Of a stretch of DNA of 35,216 bases, positions 30,861 through 35,216 are shown piece by piece (position 1 is the stretch's first letter; the number at the start of each line of letters is the position of its first letter). Both the position numbers and the translations under genes were made by a program. Source of the stretch: Flavobacteriales bacterium (GTDB lineage: Bacteria > Bacteroidota > Bacteroidia > Flavobacteriales_F > PHOS-HE28); the NCBI GenBank assembly GCA_018057455.1, contig JAGPDT010000031.1:1-35216 (forward strand). Reading direction: 5' to 3'. Under the pieces are notes generated by a model. It was not told the origin of the DNA and searched no databases. It saw nothing but the letters and a program-made list of their open reading frames with translations.

Positions 30861-33800
30861 ATGAACCGCCTCGCTGTGCAGTGTTCGCTCGTCGCGCTCT
30901 TTCTATGCGGCGCGGGGATGCCATGCGCCACGGCCCAACCCTTCAAACAGGGCGACCCCTTCCGTGCCTATCCGCACCTCACGGAACTGGCGGACCGGCG
31001 ATTGTCGGCCATGGTGGAGGACCGTGAAGGACGCGTCTGGATCGGAGGCGGGGAAGGGCTTTTCGTGACGAACGGGACCACGGTGGAGCGACTGCCGTAC
31101 GACCCGATGGACAGCACGGCCATTCCGGGCCGAGGGATCCAGTGGTTAGCCTGGCAAGGCGACTCACTGCTTTGGTTGGCCACCGACAACGGGTTGTGCG
31201 CATGGCGTGTGGCGCGCAGAAGCGCATGGCGACCCCAGGTGCCGGACATGGTACCGTACGAGCCCGCGCTCCATGTGCATGTGGCTCCGGACGGTATGAT
31301 CTGGGTGGTCTTGCGTGATGCCTTTCTACGCGTGGACCCGGGCCATGGAACAAGGACGCGTTTCGCCCTGCCTGCCCGATTCCCCGACAAGGGCATCAAG
31401 GCCATTACCGAACATCCCGATCGTCCCGGCCAATTGATCATCACCACGAACACCATGGTAGCCGGGTTCGACCCTGTTGCCGGAACGTTCCACGAATACC
31501 TCGGACCCAATGGCGAAGGTGAATACAGGACCGTGCCTGCGGTGGTGCATGCGGGATGGATCTGGGTGGGAAGCTGGGGGCAGGGCGTGCGGCGTTTCCG
31601 CTTGGACCATTCCAAGGCGGAGCACTTGCGGATCATGCAGATGAACGATGTCCTGGGCGGCTATACCACCTCGATCTCGATCAAGGATGACAGCACGCTG
31701 TGGGTCGCGTCGGAGTACGGCTTGTTGGAGATGGACGCGGATGACGGAACGATCCGCTCGGCCCATGCCATGGTGGATCCGATGCTCCCGCAACAGCATT
31801 CCGTGGCCAGCCAAGTGCTGAGCCTCAGCAAGGGCGGTGCTTTGGCCGCCACGGACAACGGCCTCTTCGTGCTGCCGGCCTCGCCCTATCCCTACCGCAC
31901 GATCGAGTTCCCGGACGATGGCGTGACCGGAACGACACCCCTATGGGTAATGGCCATGGCGGAAGACCCGCGCAACGCCTCGATCACCGTGGGGACGTAC
32001 GATGGTGCCGGCGTGGTGAAGCAGGAGGCGGATGGATCCTGGAAGATCGTGCGTGCACCACCGGAGTCCGATGGTGCCACTGTTCGTGTGAACAACATCC
32101 TCTACGGTCGGGATGGTCGGCTGTGGGTCGCCTCCCGGGATGGCCCTCTGGTGCAGGAACCGGGTGCGGATGGTCTGGTCCCGCTCTACCCGGAAGAACG
32201 CATTTGGTCCGCAGGTCTGTTCGAGGATACTGAAGGGCGGCTTTGGATCGGGACGAGCGAAGGTGTCCGTGTGTGGCAACGCGGCCAAGGAACCGTGAAG
32301 CGATTGAAGCATGATCCCAACAACGCCAACTCGCTCATCGGCAATGCCAGGATCTGGGGTATCGCACAGGACACGTTGGGGCGCATGTGGATCGCGACAC
32401 ACGCCGGATTAAGTGTTTATGACGAGGCGCAGGGCCGCTTCTTTAACTTCGGCAAGGACCCCACGGGCCGTTCAGGATTCACTTCCGAGGGGGTGTACAG
32501 CGTGGTCCGCGACAGCCGCGGTGCCATGTGGGTGAGCCTGATCCATGGTGGTGTCTGCCGCGTGGAGGTGGATGCGGACGGCAGCTTCCGATCCCGCCCG
32601 ATCGATGCCCGCACCGGCCTCGATCGCGAGCGCTGCTTGCGCATGGTCATCGACACGCAGGACCGGCTTTGGGCCGTGAACAAAGGTGTCCTCATGATCG
32701 ACACGCGGAGCGGGACCTTCAGGCGTTTCGATCGCAACGATGGCCTGCTCTCGCTGCCCGATGGCGATGCGGGGATCCTCGTGACACGCGATGGGCGCCT
32801 CGTGCTTCACGTGGACAATGAGCCGAGATTACAAATATTCCGCGTCGCGGATCTCTTGCGCGAGCCCGCAGCGCCCTCGATCGAGCTGCTGCGGATCCGC
32901 ACACGGACAAGCAACACAGCCCCGGACCAAATGGCTGCGAAGGGATCGGCCATTCGCATCAAGGAAGCGGACCTGCCCCTGCAGATCGAATTCGCAGCGA
33001 TCGACCTCTCGCGTCCGTTCGCTCATCAATACACCTACCGCATCCTTGGGCGCGATTCCGCATGGCATACGCTGGGCCAGGAACGCAGCGTACAGTTCGC
33101 TTCGCTGGAGCCTGGTGAGTATCAAGTGGAATTCCGTTCCGTGCGTGGCGGCCGGGCACTCGATAATGTGAAGCGGATCACGTTCATCATTACACCCCCT
33201 TGGTACCGAACAGTGCTGGCGCAGATCATGGCGATCCTGTTGGTCATCCTGGCGGTGTTCATCCTCTTCCGCATACGGCTGCGTTCGGTACGGAAGGAGG
33301 AACGACGCAAGGCCGCGTTCCAGAAGAAGCTGGCGGAAGTGGAGATGCACGCCTTGCGCGCGCAGATGAACCCGCATTTCCTGTTCAACAGCCTCAACAG
33401 CATCAAGTATTACGCGATGACCAAGAGTCCCCGGGAGACTGCGGACTACCTCGGAAAATTCGCGATGCTCATCCGGCGCATCCTGCAGAATTCGCGCGAG
33501 GACCTCGTGCCTTTGCACGATGAACTGGAGGCTCTGCGGCTTTACGTCGAGATCGAGTCGATGCGGCTCGAGGACAAGTTCGACCATGCGATCACCATCG
33601 CCGAGGGCATCGATGCGGAAATGATACGGATCCCGCCCATGCTGATGCAGCCCTACGTGGAGAACGCCATCTGGCACGGCCTGATGAACAAGGAGGAGCG
33701 TGGCGCACTGCGCGTGGCGATCACCAAGGAAGGCGAGGAGTTGCGCGTGCTGATCGAGGACAACGGAGTGGGCCGGAAGAAGGCGGAAGAGATCAAGAGC

Positions 33801-33983
33801 GCCCAAGGGCAGCGGGAGCGTTCCTTCGGCATGCGCATCACTGCCGAACGCATGGAACTTAGCGCACGAACGCTCGGCATCAACCTGCGCTCCGTTATCG
33901 AGGACCTGCTGGACGACAACGGCCGACCTTGCGGGACCCGGGTGGTGCTGCACATCCCGATCGTCCATGAGACCATCACCTGA
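30861..33983 (+). CDS. Beta-propeller LytS-type sensor histidine kinase
   Basis: A 1040-residue sensor. ATG 30861 (MNRLAVQCSLVALFLCGAG...) gives a signal peptide; a GTG five codons earlier is less likely. Residues about 35-680 are two-component-regulator-propeller repeats with the DxxGxxWIGT-type pattern (EDREGRVWIGGGEG, EDTEGRLWIGTSEG, DTLGRMWIATHAG). A Y_Y_Y module covers about 690-770 (FEYRSVRGG-like FRSVRGG). One membrane segment lies at about 784-805. The cytoplasmic core is of the LytS/YehU His_kinase type, with phospho-acceptor H839 in AQMNPHFLFNSLNSI, then MLMQPYVENAIWHG and IEDNGVG in the HATPase. It lies 10 bases before its LytTR regulator. Unlike SusR-type hybrids it has no fused receiver. 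Confidence 0.94.
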   Translation: MNRLAVQCSLVALFLCGAGMPCATAQPFKQGDPFRAYPHLTELADRRLSAMVEDREGRVWIGGGEGLFVTNGTTVERLPYDPMDSTAIPGRGIQWLAWQGDSLLWLATDNGLCAWRVARRSAWRPQVPDMVPYEPALHVHVAPDGMIWVVLRDAFLRVDPGHGTRTRFALPARFPDKGIKAITEHPDRPGQLIITTNTMVAGFDPVAGTFHEYLGPNGEGEYRTVPAVVHAGWIWVGSWGQGVRRFRLDHSKAEHLRIMQMNDVLGGYTTSISIKDDSTLWVASEYGLLEMDADDGTIRSAHAMVDPMLPQQHSVASQVLSLSKGGALAATDNGLFVLPASPYPYRTIEFPDDGVTGTTPLWVMAMAEDPRNASITVGTYDGAGVVKQEADGSWKIVRAPPESDGATVRVNNILYGRDGRLWVASRDGPLVQEPGADGLVPLYPEERIWSAGLFEDTEGRLWIGTSEGVRVWQRGQGTVKRLKHDPNNANSLIGNARIWGIAQDTLGRMWIATHAGLSVYDEAQGRFFNFGKDPTGRSGFTSEGVYSVVRDSRGAMWVSLIHGGVCRVEVDADGSFRSRPIDARTGLDRERCLRMVIDTQDRLWAVNKGVLMIDTRSGTFRRFDRNDGLLSLPDGDAGILVTRDGRLVLHVDNEPRLQIFRVADLLREPAAPSIELLRIRTRTSNTAPDQMAAKGSAIRIKEADLPLQIEFAAIDLSRPFAHQYTYRILGRDSAWHTLGQERSVQFASLEPGEYQVEFRSVRGGRALDNVKRITFIITPPWYRTVLAQIMAILLVILAVFILFRIRLRSVRKEERRKAAFQKKLAEVEMHALRAQMNPHFLFNSLNSIKYYAMTKSPRETADYLGKFAMLIRRILQNSREDLVPLHDELEALRLYVEIESMRLEDKFDHAITIAEGIDAEMIRIPPMLMQPYVENAIWHGLMNKEERGALRVAITKEGEELRVLIEDNGVGRKKAEEIKSAQGQRERSFGMRITAERMELSARTLGINLRSVIEDLLDDNGRPCGTRVVLHIPIVHETIT

Positions 33984-33993
33984 AACACACAAA

Positions 33994-34743
33994 ATGTCCT
34001 ACACCGCGATCATCACTGACGACGAGAAGCACAGCCGCGAGACGCTGCGCATGGAGCTGGAACAACACTGCCCGGAGGTGAAGGTGGTGGCGATGTGCAG
34101 CACCGGACCTGAAGCCATCCAAGCCGTGAAGGAGCATGATCCGGACCTGCTCTTCCTCGATGTGCAGATGCCGCGCATGGACGGCTTCCAAGTGCTGGAG
34201 AAACTCGGCGAGATCAGAGGTCAGGTGATCTTCGTAACGGCCTTCGATCAATATGCGATACGCGCTTTCCGTTTCAGCGCGGTGGATTACCTGCTGAAAC
34301 CCGTGCAACCGACCGAACTCCGGGAAGCTGTGCGCCGTGCCTTGGAAAAGGCCGCCAGTGCGGGTGCGGGACAGCAGATGAAGGTGTTGATGCACAACCT
34401 CGGTCCCGATGGCTCCCGGCATCCGCGTATTGCACTGCCCACGGGCGATGGGGTGGAGTTCTTCGGCGTGGACCAGATCGTGCGTTGCGAAGCGGACAGC
34501 AATTACACGCATGTCCACCTGCAGGATGCCCGCAAGATGCTGCTCTCCCGGACCCTGAAGGACGTGGACGAGATGCTCTCGCCGCACGGTTTCTTCCGTT
34601 GCCACCAGTCGCACCTGATCAACCCGGTACACCTGAGCAAGTTCGTGCGCAGCGAGGGCGGCTACTTAGTGATGGACGATGGCGCCAACGTGCCATTGGC
34701 CAAGAGCAAACGGGATGCTTTCCATGAGAAATTCCAGGTCTGA
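33994..34743 (+). CDS. LytTR-family response regulator
   Basis: A 249-residue regulator from ATG 33994 (MSYTAIITDDEKHSRE), 10 bases after the kinase stop; an in-frame ATG nine codons earlier would overlap the kinase gene. The receiver domain has D9/D10, phosphoacceptor D56 in LLFLDVQMPRMDGF, T82 and K102 (DYLLKPVQP). The LytTR DNA-binding domain spans about 145-245, with RCEADSNYTHVHL, then SRTLKDVDEML, FFRCHQSHLINPVHL and the end VPLAKSKRDAFHEKF. Pairing with the LytS-type kinase is clear. LytTR proteins bind direct repeats upstream of targets; none is identified here. Confidence 0.95.
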   Translation: MSYTAIITDDEKHSRETLRMELEQHCPEVKVVAMCSTGPEAIQAVKEHDPDLLFLDVQMPRMDGFQVLEKLGEIRGQVIFVTAFDQYAIRAFRFSAVDYLLKPVQPTELREAVRRALEKAASAGAGQQMKVLMHNLGPDGSRHPRIALPTGDGVEFFGVDQIVRCEADSNYTHVHLQDARKMLLSRTLKDVDEMLSPHGFFRCHQSHLINPVHLSKFVRSEGGYLVMDDGANVPLAKSKRDAFHEKFQV

Positions 34744-34760
34744 TCCGCGCTGGCGGGATC
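34742..34760 (+). terminator. Possible hairpin after the LytTR gene
   Basis: GATCC-GC / GC-GGGATC imperfect inverted repeat with a one-base bulge, overlapping the end of the stop codon region. No T-run. Confidence 0.3.
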
Positions 34761-34843
34761 GGAGCGACAGCCCTTTCCCGTTCGGATACTCGATTGGACG
34801 GGTCGCAGGCTTGATCACCCGAATTGCGGACATGTGCCATCGG

Positions 34844-34851
34844 TAGTTTCA
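34844..34851 (+). promoter_or_regulatory. Possible promoter for the last gene
   Basis: TAGTTTCA, with TTG 17 bases upstream (34824-34826) and the ATG 10 bases downstream. A modest match to the consensus. Confidence 0.35.
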
Positions 34852-34861
34852 TCGCGTGGAA

Positions 34862-35216
34862 ATGCGCAAGGCCATACGACTTCCCTTCCTGATCGTGCTG
34901 CTGCACGCCGCGCCCTGTGCGGGGCAGGACATCGGGCAGATCGGACAACAGAGTCCGGTGCAGTTCAATGCGGGCGTTCAGGCGCAGGCCGGCTTTTACA
35001 GCGTCAGCGGGATCGACCCTCGGCGCACGCCTTTCTTCTGGGCCATCAGCGGCACACCTACCGCCACGATCCAAGGCGTGCAATTGCCATTCATGGTGAT
35101 GATCAGCGACCAGCAGCGCGATTTCCAGCAGCCCTTCAACCAGTTCGGGTTGAGCCCCTATTACAAGTGGGCGAAAGTGCATCTGGGCTACCGCGATGTG
35201 AGCTTCTCGAAATTCT
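34862..35216 (+). CDS. Exported predicted outer-membrane protein, 5' part only
   Basis: The frame opens at ATG 34862 and runs off the window without a stop, giving 118 codons. A signal peptide (MRKAIRLPFLIVLLHAAPCAG) is followed by SPVQFNAGVQAQAGFYSVSG, then GIDPRRTPFFW, PFMVMISDQQRDFQQPFNQFG and LSPYYKWAKVHLGYRDVSFS. These strand-like segments, and especially QPFNQFGLSPYYKW, recall a Bacteroidota family of large predicted outer-membrane proteins of unknown function. It follows the LytS/LytTR pair on the same strand and could be a target or partner of it, but that is only positional. Confidence 0.75.
   Translation, partial: MRKAIRLPFLIVLLHAAPCAGQDIGQIGQQSPVQFNAGVQAQAGFYSVSGIDPRRTPFFWAISGTPTATIQGVQLPFMVMISDQQRDFQQPFNQFGLSPYYKWAKVHLGYRDVSFSKF

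Noticed and set aside
1-35216. tRNA, rRNA, CRISPR arrays, phage or defence genes
   Set aside because: Looked for on both strands by eye; no cloverleaf-like GTTCGANTC blocks with acceptor stems, no spaced direct repeats and no nuclease/helicase defence genes were found.

Overview
The window reads as chromosomal DNA of a GC-rich member of the Bacteroidota, most likely the Flavobacteriales. The evidence is gene content (leuS, ftsX, a DUF3098 gene, uppP and truB in a row; a DUF6427 membrane protein between purQ and purD; CotH/lamin-tail and propeller-LytS proteins) plus promoters of the Bacteroidota -7 type (TAnnTTTG, here mostly TAnnTTYG) and no visible Shine-Dalgarno sequences. Coding density is high. 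I see no tRNA, rRNA, CRISPR array, intact insertion sequence or phage gene.

Layout. 1-5450: the end of an NAD(P)-binding protein, then a leftward run leuS, DUF3108 protein, M23-type peptidase. 5631-8290: a tight rightward operon for cell division and envelope (ftsX, DUF3098 protein, uppP, truB). 8424-11403: queA, ispD and rlmN, each with its own promoter-like element. 11391-12107: a leftward predicted outer-membrane barrel. 12209-16735: a polyprenyl diphosphate synthase overlapping a MORN-like lipoprotein gene, dnaG, a zinc-type CDF transporter and an unlisted 49-residue basic protein. 16736-17129 is the only non-coding stretch above 300 bases. 17130-22436: a secreted CotH/lamin-tail protein, purQ, DUF6427, a 59-residue membrane protein and purD. 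22567-26090: a NarL-type regulator with its TPR histidine kinase, and a lipoprotein. 26199-30605: a biotin-dependent carboxyltransferase, a divergent NIT/HAMP/HisKA_2 kinase and a YebC-type regulator. 30861-35216: a propeller LytS-type kinase, its LytTR regulator and the start of a predicted outer-membrane protein.

How the genes relate. Much of the left half supplies envelope and lipid-carrier metabolism (M23, ftsX, uppP, ispD, polyprenyl synthase) mixed with translation and tRNA/rRNA modification (leuS, truB, queA, rlmN) and replication (dnaG). The right half has three separate sensor systems within about 12 kb, none next to an obvious target.

The most interesting non-genic signal is that a Bacteroidota -7 element ends exactly four bases before the ATG in six genes, predicting leaderless or nearly leaderless mRNAs. 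No defence system or clearly new multi-gene machine is visible; the novelty is in promoters, small proteins and variant active sites.
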